Notes: generated from the sequence alone by a model not told the origin. A stretch of DNA of 64,000 nucleotides from Butyricicoccus_A sp963601915 (GCA_963601915.1 CAVCGL010000002.1:177546-241545), one strand, 5' to 3'; positions 43,758-53,031 are shown, counted from the first letter of the stretch. Program-made: numbers and translations.

Positions 43758-43784
43758 ATCCCCCGCCGAAAACCGGCGGGGGAT
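43758..43784 (-). terminator. Terminator after nfnB
   Basis: An 11-bp perfect GC-rich stem (43758-43768 with 43774-43784), a 5-base loop and a T-run on the minus strand. It probably also ends the convergent 136-residue gene. Confidence 0.9.
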
Positions 43785-43804
43785 TGCTGTATCTTCAGAT
43801 CAGA

Positions 43805-45205
43805 TTACTTGTTCTTGTTCTGAATGTACTCGTCCATAGCAGCAGCAGCCTTCTTGCCAGCGCCCATTGCCAGGATAACGGTAGCAGCGCCGGTAACAGC
43901 GTCGCCGCCTGCGAATACGCCTTCCTTGGAGGTTGCGCCAACTTCGTCAGCTACGATGCAGCCCTTGCGGTTTGCTTCCAGACCCGGAGTCGTGGTGCGG
44001 ATCAGCGGGTTCGGGGAAGTACCGATTGCAACGATAACAGCATCAACATCGAGAACGTCTGTGCTGCCCTCAATCGGAACCGGACGACAACGACCGGAAG
44101 CGTCCGGCTCGCCTAGCTCCATGTTCTGGATATGTACGCTCTTTACGTGAAAGTCGTCATCACCGTAGATTTCAATCGGGTTAGCCAGCAGCTTGAAGAT
44201 GATGCCCTCTTCCTTTGCGTGGTGAACTTCTTCCTTACGTGCCGGAAGCTCAGCCTCGGAACGACGGTATACAATGTATACTTCCTCAGCACCCATACGC
44301 TTTGCGCAGCGAGCAGCATCCATTGCTACGTTGCCGCCGCCAAATACAGCGACGCGCTTTGCGTGGTAAATCGGGGTGTCGGAATCTTCCTTGTATGCCT
44401 TCATCAGGTTCACACGGGTCAGATACTCGTTTGCGGAGTAAACGCCGTTGAAGCCCTCGCCCGGAATACGCATGAAGTTCGGCAGACCAGCGCCGGAACC
44501 TACGAAGATAGCCTCGTAGCCAGCAGCAAACAGGTCGTCGATGGTCTCAGTGCGGCCAACGACGAAGTTCAGCATGAACTTTACGCCCTTTGCCTTCAGG
44601 GTGTCGATTTCCTTCTGTACGATTGCCTTCGGCAGACGGAACTCCGGAATACCGTACATCAGCACGCCGCCAGCGGTGTGCAGTACTTCAAATACGGTAA
44701 CATCGTAGCCCTTTGCTACCAGATCGCCTGCACAGGTCAGACCAGCAGGGCCTGCACCGACAACAGCAACCTTGTGACCGTTGGATTCCGGTACTTCAAT
44801 CGGATCGGTGGACGGATGTGCCATTGCATAGTCAGCAGCAAAACGCTCCAGACGGCCAATGCCAACCGGCTCGCCCTTGATGCCGCGCACGCACTTGCTC
44901 TCGCACTGGCTCTCCTGCGGGCATACACGGCCACAGACAGCCGGAAGGGAGCTGGTTTCCTTGATCTTTGCGTTTGCTTCGAGGAACTTGCCTTCCTTAA
45001 TCAGGGAGATAAAGTCTGGAATCTGTACGTTTACCGGGCAGCCGCCAACACACGGCTTGTTCTTACAGTTCAAGCAGCGGGTTGCTTCGTCCACTGCGGT
45101 AGCTTCATCATAACCAAGAGAAACTTCCAGGAAGTTCTTGTTTCTTACGTTCGGATCCTGCTCCGGGATCGGATTCTTAACTGGGGACATATTCGGCTTT
45201 GCCAT
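43805..45205 (-). CDS. nfnB: Nfn bifurcating transhydrogenase large subunit (GltA-like)
   Basis: A 466-residue FAD and iron-sulfur flavoprotein. With NfnA it couples ferredoxin, NADH and NADP+ through flavin-based electron bifurcation; homologues are often annotated as glutamate synthase small subunit. N-terminal cysteine clusters bind [4Fe-4S] (CLNCKNKPCVGGCP and CGRVCPQESQCESKC), followed by FAD site VVGAGPAGLTCAGDL and NAD(P) site VFGGGNVAMDAARCA. The start at 45205 follows GGAGG. Two bases separate it from nfnA, which supports the Nfn call. Confidence 0.9.
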   Translation of the reverse strand: MAKPNMSPVKNPIPEQDPNVRNKNFLEVSLGYDEATAVDEATRCLNCKNKPCVGGCPVNVQIPDFISLIKEGKFLEANAKIKETSSLPAVCGRVCPQESQCESKCVRGIKGEPVGIGRLERFAADYAMAHPSTDPIEVPESNGHKVAVVGAGPAGLTCAGDLVAKGYDVTVFEVLHTAGGVLMYGIPEFRLPKAIVQKEIDTLKAKGVKFMLNFVVGRTETIDDLFAAGYEAIFVGSGAGLPNFMRIPGEGFNGVYSANEYLTRVNLMKAYKEDSDTPIYHAKRVAVFGGGNVAMDAARCAKRMGAEEVYIVYRRSEAELPARKEEVHHAKEEGIIFKLLANPIEIYGDDDFHVKSVHIQNMELGEPDASGRCRPVPIEGSTDVLDVDAVIVAIGTSPNPLIRTTTPGLEANRKGCIVADEVGATSKEGVFAGGDAVTGAATVILAMGAGKKAAAAMDEYIQNKNK

Positions 45206-45207
45206 CT

Positions 45208-46050
45208 TTACTTTACCTCCATTTTCATGAGATTGCACTGGTGCTCTCTAGCAGCCTGCTCCTGCGGCTTGTAGATAGCGGAACGGCGCATAGCCTCATC
45301 GAAGTCAACCTGATGACCGTCGAAGTCCGGGCCGTCTACACAAGCGAACTTGGTCTCGCCGCCAACAGTCAGACGGCAGCCGCCGCACATGCCGGTGCCG
45401 TCAACCATGATCGTGTTCATGGAAACGATGGTCTTGATGCCATACGGCTCGGTCGTCTTGCAGACGAACTTCATCATAATCATCGGGCCGATAGCGATAA
45501 CAACGTCGTACTTGTTGCCAGCCTCAATCAGCTCCTTCAGAGCGTCGGTAACAAAGCCCTTGTGACCGTTGGAACCGTCATCGGTTACCAGCGTCAGTCT
45601 GGAACATGCGCCCTTCATCTCGTCCTCGAGAATGATAGCGTCTGTGTTGCGGAAGCCTGCGATCAGATCTACGTCAACACCCATGTCGTGCAGCTTCTGT
45701 GCCTGCGGCAGTGCGATAGCACAGCCCAGACCGCCGCCGACAACAGCAGCCTTCTTGATGCCGTCGAATTCGGAAGCCTTGCCCAGCGGGCCAACAAAGT
45801 CATGCAGGCAGTCGCCCTCATTGAGCTGACCCAGCTTCATGGTTGTTGCGCCAACTTCCTGGACAACAATCGTAATGGTACCCTTCTCGCGGTCGTAGGC
45901 AGAGATGGTCAGCGGGATACGCTCGCCATCCGCATCAACGCGGAGAATGATAAACTGACCCGGCTCAGCCTTCTTTGCAACATACGGTGCATCGATGACC
46001 AGCAGGACTACGTTTGAACTCAAACGACGCTTTTCAAGAATTTGATACAT
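45208..46050 (-). CDS. nfnA: Nfn bifurcating transhydrogenase small subunit
   Basis: A 280-residue ferredoxin-NADP reductase-type protein of the PyrK/HydG family. An N-terminal FAD domain (GQFIILRVDADGERIPLTI), an NAD domain (AAVVGGGLGCAIALP) and a C-terminal [2Fe-2S] loop (GTGMCGGCRLTVGGETKFAC) are seen. With NfnB it links NADH, NADPH and reduced ferredoxin pools in anaerobes. It is the first gene of the nfnA-nfnB operon. AGGAGG precedes the ATG. Confidence 0.9.
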   Translation of the reverse strand: MYQILEKRRLSSNVVLLVIDAPYVAKKAEPGQFIILRVDADGERIPLTISAYDREKGTITIVVQEVGATTMKLGQLNEGDCLHDFVGPLGKASEFDGIKKAAVVGGGLGCAIALPQAQKLHDMGVDVDLIAGFRNTDAIILEDEMKGACSRLTLVTDDGSNGHKGFVTDALKELIEAGNKYDVVIAIGPMIMMKFVCKTTEPYGIKTIVSMNTIMVDGTGMCGGCRLTVGGETKFACVDGPDFDGHQVDFDEAMRRSAIYKPQEQAAREHQCNLMKMEVK

Positions 46051-46137
46051 GAAAATATCCTCCTAATATCAATAAAACATTGTAATTACACAAACCAATC
46101 AATCAACAATATCTTTTTAGATAAACCAACTAATCTT

Positions 46138-46166
46138 ATAATACAATATTTGAGGAATTTTCACAA
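46138..46166 (-). promoter_or_regulatory. Promoter for nfnAB
   Basis: On the minus strand: TTGTGA (46166-46161), a 17-base spacer and TATTAT (46143-46138). The 5' leader is about 80 bases. Confidence 0.6.
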
Positions 46167-46344
46167 TACCTTTGGAATCTTTTTTTACGAAAATCAATAA
46201 TTATGCAAAGAATTCCGAGAGGGTGCAAAAGTTGCAATCAGATAACTTGCGTGCGAATTTCTGGAAAATCCTCTCGGTTTTCGTTCTACCGCGGCGGCAG
46301 TGCACATAAGCTGAATCAACATCATGTCAGAGAGGAGGGCGAAT

Positions 46345-47217
46345 ATGGAACAGCGGCTCAAACAAGCCTGCGCCTGTCTGCTCCCGGAACGAAGGCAGGC
46401 CTTGCAGCGGCTGCCGATAGAGACACAGCTGCACTGTGAAGAACTGCGTCTGCGTGTGGAACAGCCGATGCATCTTGTAGTAGACGGAAAGGAACAGCGC
46501 GTGGGAGATGCCGTTTTTCATGGGACAGAAATTCAAACAACCCTGGAACGGGCGGCAGAATATTCCATTCATACTTGTGCGGACAGCTTGCGACAGGGAT
46601 TTTTGACCATTCGCGGCGGACACCGCATCGGCGTGTGCGGACAGACCGCCGTGCAGGACGGGAATATGCTTTCCTTTCGCAGTATTTCCTCGCTCAATAT
46701 TCGCATCGCCCGCCAGATCAAAGGGGTTGCTTCGCCGGAACTGCTGCACCAGCTGTCCGATGGCACACACTGGCACAATGCTTTGTTTTTGTCTCCGCCC
46801 GGTTGGGGAAAGACAACGCTGCTGCGTGATATTGCCCGTCAGCTGTCCGATGCGCACGTTCGCACCGCCATCGCGGATGAGCGGTCAGAGCTGGCAGCAC
46901 TGCATCATGGTGTTCCTCAATTTGATGTCGGCAGGCATACCGATGTGATAGATGGATGCCCCAAAGCGCAGGCTGCCATGATGCTGGTCAAGACGATGTC
47001 GCCGCAGGTGCTTGTCTTGGATGAGATTACATCAGAAGCAGACATTTTTGCCGCAGAATGTGCGGCGCACTGCGGCACGGCGGTGCTCGCTTCGGCACAT
47101 GCGTGGGACTTAGAGGATTTCCAGCTTCGCCCATTGTACCAGCGATTGCAGGAACGAAAGATTTTTACCCGTGTGTTTTGCATTGAACAGCGGCATCAAG
47201 TGACGCGGATTGTTTAG
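46345..47217 (+). CDS. spoIIIAA: Stage III sporulation protein AA, ATPase
   Basis: A 290-residue ATPase related to secretion ATPases, made in the mother cell and thought to power the SpoIIIA-SpoIIQ channel across the forespore septum. Walker A is SPPGWGKTTLL and Walker B VLVLDEIT. RGGHRIGVCGQ precedes the core. The start at 46345 follows GAGGAGGG; the open frame extends only 7 codons upstream. It heads a complete eight-gene spoIIIA operon. A sigma-E promoter is expected but was not confidently found. Confidence 0.94.
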   Translation: MEQRLKQACACLLPERRQALQRLPIETQLHCEELRLRVEQPMHLVVDGKEQRVGDAVFHGTEIQTTLERAAEYSIHTCADSLRQGFLTIRGGHRIGVCGQTAVQDGNMLSFRSISSLNIRIARQIKGVASPELLHQLSDGTHWHNALFLSPPGWGKTTLLRDIARQLSDAHVRTAIADERSELAALHHGVPQFDVGRHTDVIDGCPKAQAAMMLVKTMSPQVLVLDEITSEADIFAAECAAHCGTAVLASAHAWDLEDFQLRPLYQRLQERKIFTRVFCIEQRHQVTRIV

Positions 47218-47239
47218 CGAATAGAAAGGACGAACAGGA

Positions 47240-47758
47240 ATGTTAAAAATCATGGGTGTACTGTTGGTGATTGGTTCGTTTACTGGTATCGGCGTGACAC
47301 AAAGACAGCAATTTCGCAGGCGGGTGATTGCATTGGGTGATATGCTGTCTGCTCTGGATCTGATTTCCGCGGAGCTTTCGTTTCACTTGACAAGCATACC
47401 GGATATTGTGGCAAAGTTGGCGGCAGACTCCCGCAGCAGCGTTTCCGAGTTGTTTCAGCCCATGCAGCAAATGATGCAGCATGACGATGGACTGTCTCTG
47501 ACATTTAAATGGATGAAAGCTATGCGGGAATGCGGAACCTCTGTCGGATTGAAAGAAGAGGACATCCTCATTTTATGCGATTTATCGGAATTTATCGGAA
47601 AATATGATGTGCAGGCACAGCTCAACAGTATTTCCTACGCCAAAACACGATTGACCAGACAGCTGGACATCGCTTCGACTGAGATGAAAAGCAAAGGAAA
47701 TGTGTATCGCACCTGCTGTGTGGCGGCGGGCATTCTGCTGGTGCTGATTTTGATTTGA
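47240..47758 (+). CDS. spoIIIAB: Stage III sporulation protein AB
   Basis: A 172-residue protein related to type II/IV secretion GspF-like components. An N-terminal membrane segment (about 2-20), a long helical middle and a C-terminal segment (about 155-172) are seen. The length and the position after spoIIIAA fit the family. It is part of the forespore channel complex. Confidence 0.88.
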   Translation: MLKIMGVLLVIGSFTGIGVTQRQQFRRRVIALGDMLSALDLISAELSFHLTSIPDIVAKLAADSRSSVSELFQPMQQMMQHDDGLSLTFKWMKAMRECGTSVGLKEEDILILCDLSEFIGKYDVQAQLNSISYAKTRLTRQLDIASTEMKSKGNVYRTCCVAAGILLVLILI

Positions 47759-47761
47759 TAC

Positions 47762-47962
47762 ATGCGTATGGAAGTGGATTTGATTTTTAAAATTGCCGCA
47801 GTGGGTATTTTGGTCGCCGTGCTCAATCAGCTGCTTGTTCGTTCCGGACGAGAAGAGCAGGCGATGATGACCACGCTGGCGGGACTCATTGTCGTGATGA
47901 TGCTCATCGTGCAAAAAATCAGTGAGCTGTTTACGTTGATTCAACATGTATTTGATTTTTAA
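47762..47962 (+). CDS. spoIIIAC: Stage III sporulation protein AC
   Basis: A 66-residue protein with two membrane helices (about 4-22 and 32-60), the usual size for SpoIIIAC. It lies 3 bases after spoIIIAB and overlaps spoIIIAD by 17 bases. Confidence 0.9.
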   Translation: MRMEVDLIFKIAAVGILVAVLNQLLVRSGREEQAMMTTLAGLIVVMMLIVQKISELFTLIQHVFDF

Positions 47963-48335
47963 ATTGGCAGCTTTGGCGGTCTGCGGCGCATTGTTTGCTG
48001 CGTTTTTGCGTCCGATTTCGCCGGTATTTGGCATTTTGACTGCCCTCGCGTGTGGGTTGCTTTTGCTGTATGCGGTATTAGAGCCGATAGAACAAATTTT
48101 TGCAGTGCTGTCCGGCTTTTTGACCGCAGCAGGAATGACAAAAAATCTGTACGTGCCGGTCGTAAAGGCGGTCGGCATTGCGGTTATCGTGCATATCACG
48201 GCACAGGTGTGCAAAGATGCGGGAGAAAATGCGCTGGGCAGTAAATTAGAGCTGGCGGGTGTCATCGCCGCTATCGCGGTGTGCATTCCGCTCATGCGGG
48301 AAGTCTTTGCACTCTTGGAATCCATGCTGCTGTAA
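47946..48335 (+). CDS. spoIIIAD: Stage III sporulation protein AD
   Basis: A 129-residue membrane protein with about four helices (3-22, 26-46, 48-66 and 100-127), matching SpoIIIAD in size and place. Its start codon lies within the end of spoIIIAC. Confidence 0.9.
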   Translation: MYLIFKLAALAVCGALFAAFLRPISPVFGILTALACGLLLLYAVLEPIEQIFAVLSGFLTAAGMTKNLYVPVVKAVGIAVIVHITAQVCKDAGENALGSKLELAGVIAAIAVCIPLMREVFALLESMLL

Positions 48336-48352
48336 GAAAAAGGAGCAGAGAT

Positions 48353-49450
48353 ATGAAACGCTTGGGAGTTGCTGTGCTTGTCTGTCTCTGCCTGTGCATT
48401 GTGCAGGGACCGGCATATGCGGCGGATATGTTTTCCGATCAGCAGATACAGGGACAGGCATCCATGCGGCGTTCCTTAAATGGTGAAAGCCAAGCCTTGT
48501 TGGACGGACTGTCTGACGGCAAGGATTTGCCACAGACAATCTCTCAGATCCTGCGCCGAACACAAACGCAGCAGCGGGGCGCCGTTGCCGAGGCGGTTGC
48601 TGCGCTGACAGGCGCCGCTGTCGTCATGATTTTGTGCAGCTGCGCAGAGAGCTTTTCCAAAACATCGCGGATTTCTCCACTGATTTTGCAGCTGGCGGGA
48701 GCATTAGGAATGACAGCTGCCGTCTATCAAACGCTTGCCGGACTGACTAGCTTGTGTCGGGAGACGACGGAACAGATACAGATCTTCTCAAAATCCATGC
48801 TGCCGGTTATGTCGACAGCAATCAGTCTGACCGGAGCGCCTGCTTCTGCCGCATTGGTGTACAGCGGCACGATGTTTGCGCTGGATTTTTGTATTTCTTT
48901 GATTACCGGCGTGTATATTCCTGCGGTATCTGCGTATGTTGCGATTCTTACCGTCAATACAGCAGTGGGAAATGATATGCTGACGCGATTGGCGGCGTGT
49001 ATCAAATGGTTGATTGTCAGCTCCCTCAAGCTGCTGCTGACGTTATTTTTCTTTTACATCACGATTTCCGGATCGGTCAGTCATGGGATGGATGCAGGAA
49101 CGGTGAAAGCAGCAAAATTTGCGCTGAATTCCTCTGTGCCGCTCGTCGGCAGCATCTTATCCGGTGCGGCAGATTCTGTTCTGGCGGGTGCCGTAATTCT
49201 CAAAAATTCCTTGGGTGTCTTTGGCATGCTGTGCATCTGTGCGATTTGTCTCGTGCCGTTTTTGCGGATTGGAGTGAATTATCTGGTGTTCAAAATTGGT
49301 GCGGCTGTCCTGTCACCGATTTGCCCCAAATCGCTCAGCGGACTTGCCGATGGCATCGCGGACAGTATGGGCATGATTTTAGGCATGTTGGGAAGCTGTT
49401 CTGCCATTTTGTTTTTTGAGCTGGTGTATTCGGTGGTGATGACGACATGA
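48353..49450 (+). CDS. spoIIIAE: Stage III sporulation protein AE
   Basis: A 365-residue polytopic membrane protein with an N-terminal signal peptide (about 1-24, ending AYA-A) and several helices from about residue 85 to 360. It is the largest membrane part of the SpoIIIA complex. AAAAGGAG precedes the ATG at 48353; the longer upstream frame overlaps spoIIIAD and is rejected. It overlaps spoIIIAF by 4 bases. Confidence 0.93.
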   Translation: MKRLGVAVLVCLCLCIVQGPAYAADMFSDQQIQGQASMRRSLNGESQALLDGLSDGKDLPQTISQILRRTQTQQRGAVAEAVAALTGAAVVMILCSCAESFSKTSRISPLILQLAGALGMTAAVYQTLAGLTSLCRETTEQIQIFSKSMLPVMSTAISLTGAPASAALVYSGTMFALDFCISLITGVYIPAVSAYVAILTVNTAVGNDMLTRLAACIKWLIVSSLKLLLTLFFFYITISGSVSHGMDAGTVKAAKFALNSSVPLVGSILSGAADSVLAGAVILKNSLGVFGMLCICAICLVPFLRIGVNYLVFKIGAAVLSPICPKSLSGLADGIADSMGMILGMLGSCSAILFFELVYSVVMTT

Positions 49451-49914
49451 TTGACCTGCTGCGCCAGATTATTTTGAGTGTTACAGCCGCTTCTTTGTTT
49501 GGCGCAGTCGTATTGGCGATTGTGCCGGAAGGTGCGATGAAGGAGGTGCTTCGGATGGGAACCGGTTTGATTTTGATTGTATCGCTCATTATTCCTATGC
49601 AGAAATACGCACCACAGCGATTTCGAGATCTGTTTCCTAAAATAGAGACCACACAGACGGAAGACAGTACACAGCTGTTTCAGCAGGAGATGATTCGAGA
49701 AATTGAAGCAGAGACCGCCGACTATGTGGAGCAGCTCGCGCAGCAAAGCGGCATTTCGTGTCAGGCACAGGTATCCGCGCAGATTCAGACGAACAACCAA
49801 GTTGTCATTACGCAGATTTCCTTAAAACAAGAGGGAGATGCAGATTTATCGCAGCTTCGGCAGACACTTGCACAACAGCTTGGTATATCGGCTGATTGCA
49901 TCCTCATACAATGA
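49447..49914 (+). CDS. spoIIIAF: Stage III sporulation protein AF
   Basis: A 155-residue protein with two N-terminal membrane helices (about 5-27 and 35-54) and a soluble domain (about 65-155) facing the intermembrane space, as in SpoIIIAF. Start and stop both overlap neighbours in ATGA fashion. Confidence 0.9.
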   Translation: MIDLLRQIILSVTAASLFGAVVLAIVPEGAMKEVLRMGTGLILIVSLIIPMQKYAPQRFRDLFPKIETTQTEDSTQLFQQEMIREIEAETADYVEQLAQQSGISCQAQVSAQIQTNNQVVITQISLKQEGDADLSQLRQTLAQQLGISADCILIQ

Positions 49915-50447
49915 AACAGGAAGCGCAAGCGTGGCAGGTGTGGGCTTCACGCATGTTAGGACGGTATAAATACTTTTTGCTCGTGATTCTGGTCGGTGTC
50001 TTATTGCTATTGACTTCTGGTATGCAGCCTGCATCGAATACACAGGAGCAAGAGGCAGAACGTTCAGACAACGGATTTGATTTACAGGCGTTTCAACAGT
50101 CTGTGGCGGATAGCTTGTCGCAGATTGACGGAGCAGGGCGCGTTACCGTCCTGCTGTCATTGGAAACCGGAGAAGAGTCCGTCTATGCGGCGGATGTCAG
50201 TAAATCGAGCCAGACAACCGACAACGACAGCAATGAATCGTATGAGAGTACAACGTCTATTTTATCGGATGGGAGCTATGGAGAAACACCGATTTTAATT
50301 AAGAGCAAGTATCCGACATTTCGCGGTGCGGTGGTTTTATGTGAAGGGGCGGACGATGATGCCGTTCGATTGCAAATTGTTCATGCGGTTTCTGCCCTGT
50401 GTGGGATTTCCAGCGATTGCATATCGGTATCGAAACTAAGTCAATAG
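49911..50447 (+). CDS. spoIIIAG: Stage III sporulation protein AG
   Basis: A 178-residue protein with one membrane helix (about 22-41) and an extracytoplasmic domain that in B. subtilis forms a large ring by a ring-building motif. The GAGRVTVLLSLETGEESVYA segment lies in that domain. The ATG at 49911 overlaps the spoIIIAF stop (ATGA). Confidence 0.9.
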   Translation: MKQEAQAWQVWASRMLGRYKYFLLVILVGVLLLLTSGMQPASNTQEQEAERSDNGFDLQAFQQSVADSLSQIDGAGRVTVLLSLETGEESVYAADVSKSSQTTDNDSNESYESTTSILSDGSYGETPILIKSKYPTFRGAVVLCEGADDDAVRLQIVHAVSALCGISSDCISVSKLSQ

Positions 50448-50458
50448 GAGGGAAGAAC

Positions 50459-51055
50459 ATGGTATCCTTAAAGAGGCGCGGTGCTGTGTATGGCGTGATT
50501 GGTCTCATGCTGTGTGTGGCAGTCTATTTAAATTGGAGCTATTTTCAATCACCGGATACATTGACCATTGCCGATCAAGCGGCAGCAGAGGCAACTGGCA
50601 GTATCTATGGTGCCGTGACGGCGGTAGATCATACGGAAACGGCTGACTCTAAAGAAGAGAAGAACAATGAAAAGACTTCCGAGTCAGCGGATACAAAGCA
50701 GACGGATTATTTTGCACAGGCGCGTCTGTCTCGAGAAACTGCACGAGATGAAGCGCTCACGATGCTGCGGGAAACCGTTTCCAGTGACAGCGCATCGGAA
50801 GACGCAAAAAAACAAGCGAGCGAGAAGATTACGCAGATTGCGGGGAATACCGTAAAAGAAGAACGGTTAGAAAGTCAACTGAAGTCCAAGGGCTATGCGG
50901 ATGCGGTCGTCTATATTTCGGATGAGACGATCAGCGTGATTGTTTCCTCGCCAAAGGGAGGCTTAAATGCTTCTTCTACAGCAGCGATTTCGGATATGGT
51001 GCTGTCTGAGACCGGTGCGCAGGCATCTATGCTCCGTGTCAGTGAAGCGAAATAA
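50459..51055 (+). CDS. spoIIIAH: Stage III sporulation protein AH
   Basis: A 198-residue protein with one N-terminal membrane helix (about 10-28) and an extracytoplasmic YscJ/FliF-like domain (about 85-198), joined by a Lys/Glu/Ser-rich linker. In B. subtilis it binds SpoIIQ from the forespore side. AGGAGGG precedes the ATG at 50459. It is the last gene of the operon. Confidence 0.92.
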   Translation: MVSLKRRGAVYGVIGLMLCVAVYLNWSYFQSPDTLTIADQAAAEATGSIYGAVTAVDHTETADSKEEKNNEKTSESADTKQTDYFAQARLSRETARDEALTMLRETVSSDSASEDAKKQASEKITQIAGNTVKEERLESQLKSKGYADAVVYISDETISVIVSSPKGGLNASSTAAISDMVLSETGAQASMLRVSEAK

Positions 51056-51130
51056 TCCGGCTTTTTTCAATTTTTTGTTTTCAAATGCCAAACCATATGG
51101 TATAATCACATCGTAAGGAGTGTGATACCT

Positions 51131-51526
51131 ATGGCAGACGGTAAGGAATACTGGACTTCCGGCAGCGAACAGGACAGCGTTCGCATTTCTGAGGACGTTA
51201 TCGCGTCGATTGCAGCGATTGCGGCATCCGAGACAGAGGGCGTAGGCAACCTCTATTCCGGCATTGGCACCAATGTTGCAGAGTTTTTGGGTAAAAAAAG
51301 CCTGGCAAAGGGCGTAAAGGTCGTGTTCCATGGCGATCTGGTCGAGGTCGAGGTGAGTATGCTCGCACAGTACGGCTACGATATTTGCGAAGTGAGCAAA
51401 AAGGTACAGGAGGCAGTTCGCTCTTCGATTCTGTCCATGACCGGTATGCGTACTTCGGCGGTCAATATTAACGTGGGCGGTGTGTCTTTTGAGACGCCGA
51501 CAGCTGTATCGACTGAGGTTCAGTGA
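51131..51526 (+). CDS. Asp23/Gls24 family envelope-stress protein
   Basis: A 131-residue member of the Asp23/Gls24 (YqhY) family. Seen: VRISEDVIASIAAIAASETEGV, VVFHGDLVEVEVSMLAQYG and VQEAVRSSILSMTGM. YqhY in B. subtilis is linked to control of acetyl-CoA carboxylase, and its gene sits between acc genes and nusB there. Here the acc genes have moved to the fab operon while this gene stays before nusB. The ATG at 51131 is preferred to GTG 51122 because of AAGGAG at 51115-51120. Confidence 0.9.
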   Translation: MADGKEYWTSGSEQDSVRISEDVIASIAAIAASETEGVGNLYSGIGTNVAEFLGKKSLAKGVKVVFHGDLVEVEVSMLAQYGYDICEVSKKVQEAVRSSILSMTGMRTSAVNINVGGVSFETPTAVSTEVQ

Positions 51527-51540
51527 CCAAAGCACAGTAA

Positions 51541-51581
51541 AATAAACCCTGACCAATGCCGGTCGAGGGTTTATTTTTTTG
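51541..51581 (+). terminator. Terminator after the Asp23-family gene
   Basis: A 14-bp stem with one bulged G at 51565 (51541-51554 with 51561-51575), a 6-base loop and a T-run. Confidence 0.9.
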
Positions 51582-51649
51582 CAGACTTGTTGTATAATAT
51601 ATTTTAAATCATAGAATGGCTAGTTTTAACTATATACGGAGGTATCCCT

Positions 51650-52096
51650 GTGGGAAGAAAAGAAGCAAGAGAAATTGCACTGCATCTGATTTTTGAATTG
51701 AGCTTTAAGCAGTTTGATGACGCGGAACTCGTTTCTGACCGTCTGGAACAAGAGGTTATGGAATCACTGGCGGGTGACGTCGCACTGTATGCGGGCGAGC
51801 TGCCGGAAGAGCAGAAGGCATATATTCGCAATACCGTTCTCGGTGTCTGCGCACACAATGCAGAACTGGACGCGGTAGTAGAAGCACATTCTACCAACTG
51901 GAAGACCAATCGTTTGACGCACATGACGATGTCTCTGCTGCGTCTGGCACTGTATGAAATGCAGTACGCAGAAGATGTTCCGGTAGGCACTGCAATTGAC
52001 GAGGCTGTTGCGCTTGCAAAGAAATATGAGTCCAAGGAAGCATCTGCCTTTGTCAACGGCGTTCTCGGCGCAGTGGCACGCGAAAAGGCGGAATAA
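51650..52096 (+). CDS. nusB: Transcription antitermination factor NusB
   Basis: A 148-residue all-helical RNA-binding protein that joins NusE in rRNA antitermination. Seen: the N-terminal GRKEAREIALHLIFEL, NWKTNRLTHMTMSLLRLALYE and the typical AIDEAVALAKKYESKEASAFVNG. The start is GTG (51650) with GGAGG seven bases upstream. It begins the right-hand operon and overlaps the next gene by one base. Confidence 0.95.
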   Translation: MGRKEAREIALHLIFELSFKQFDDAELVSDRLEQEVMESLAGDVALYAGELPEEQKAYIRNTVLGVCAHNAELDAVVEAHSTNWKTNRLTHMTMSLLRLALYEMQYAEDVPVGTAIDEAVALAKKYESKEASAFVNGVLGAVAREKAE

Positions 52097-53031
52097 TGTC
52101 TCGCTTTTTTGGAATTGATACATCCAACTACCGCACATCGGCGGCACTGTTTGACAGTGAGACAAAGGAATGGAATAATTCCGGCAGATTGCTGGAAGTG
52201 CCGGAAGGGCGCATTGGTCTGAGACAGAGCGATGCGCTGTTTCAGCATGTGCTGCATTTGCCGGAGCGCATAGACGATCTGGAAGCAGGCTTTGGTCAAG
52301 GTATTCGAGCGATTGCTGCGAGCACACGCCCCAGAGCAGTAGAGGGATCTTATATGCCATGTTTTCTGGCGGGAGCTGGCCAGGCGCGCAGCATGGCACA
52401 TGCACTGGATGTGCCGTTTTACGAGGTTTCTCATCAGCAGGGACATTTGGCGGCAGCTGCTCTCTCGGCCGGTGTGCTGGAATTGCTGCATCAGCCGTTT
52501 TTGGCGTGGCATTTGTCTGGCGGCACAACCGAGCTGCTGCGTGTGAAACCGGAAGGCAAGCTGTTCAATGCGGAAATTATCGGCGGTACAGAGGATTTGG
52601 CGGCAGGTCAGCTCATTGACCGCGCCGGACGGCTGCTGGATTTGCCGTTCCCATCCGGTGCACAGCTGGAAGAATTGGCAAACCAGTGCGAGGAACCAGA
52701 AAAACCGTTCCGACCGAAGGTAACAGATTTTCGTTTTTCGCTGTCCGGTGCGCAGAATAAAATCGAGCAATTGCATCAGAAAGGCGCAGATGCGCCGACT
52801 GTCGCACGATATGCGATTGACGTCGTGTCCCATGCCGTCATCAAAGCGACAGAACAAGCCGTGATGGAGACCGGTTTGCCGGTTTTGTGCGCAGGCGGCG
52901 TCATGTCGAATCGGTTGCTGCAAAAGCGGATGCGCCGGAAATTCGGGGCAAAATTTGCAGAGCCGGTATTGTCCGGGGACAATGCGGTGGGCGTAGCGGT
53001 TTTGGCAGCGATATTGAGCGGAGAAGTATGA
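52096..53031 (+). CDS. TsaD/Kae1-like protein (M22 family paralogue)
   Basis: A 311-residue ASKHA-fold protein of the TsaD/Kae1 (peptidase M22) family. Metal-binding HQQGH is in VSHQQGHLAAA, and ATP-binding SGGTTEL and CAGGVMSNR are seen. It is shorter than bona fide TsaD and begins FFGIDTSNYRTSAALFD, so it is probably a clostridial paralogue rather than the main tRNA t6A enzyme. It sits between nusB and xseA with one- to four-base overlaps. Function unknown. Confidence 0.85.
   Translation: MSRFFGIDTSNYRTSAALFDSETKEWNNSGRLLEVPEGRIGLRQSDALFQHVLHLPERIDDLEAGFGQGIRAIAASTRPRAVEGSYMPCFLAGAGQARSMAHALDVPFYEVSHQQGHLAAAALSAGVLELLHQPFLAWHLSGGTTELLRVKPEGKLFNAEIIGGTEDLAAGQLIDRAGRLLDLPFPSGAQLEELANQCEEPEKPFRPKVTDFRFSLSGAQNKIEQLHQKGADAPTVARYAIDVVSHAVIKATEQAVMETGLPVLCAGGVMSNRLLQKRMRRKFGAKFAEPVLSGDNAVGVAVLAAILSGEV

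Noticed and set aside
44132..45274. Plus-strand open frame opposite nfnB
   Set aside because: Antisense shadow; the iron-sulfur and flavin motifs are on the minus strand.
46080..46093. TTGTAATTACACAA upstream of nfnA as a Rex redox operator
   Set aside because: Half-sites TTGT and ACAA are six bases apart rather than the eight expected for Rex, and the centre is not palindromic.
46200..46344. Sigma-E promoter for spoIIIAA
   Set aside because: CATAAGCT near 46305 resembles a -10, but no matching -35 is seen at the right distance.
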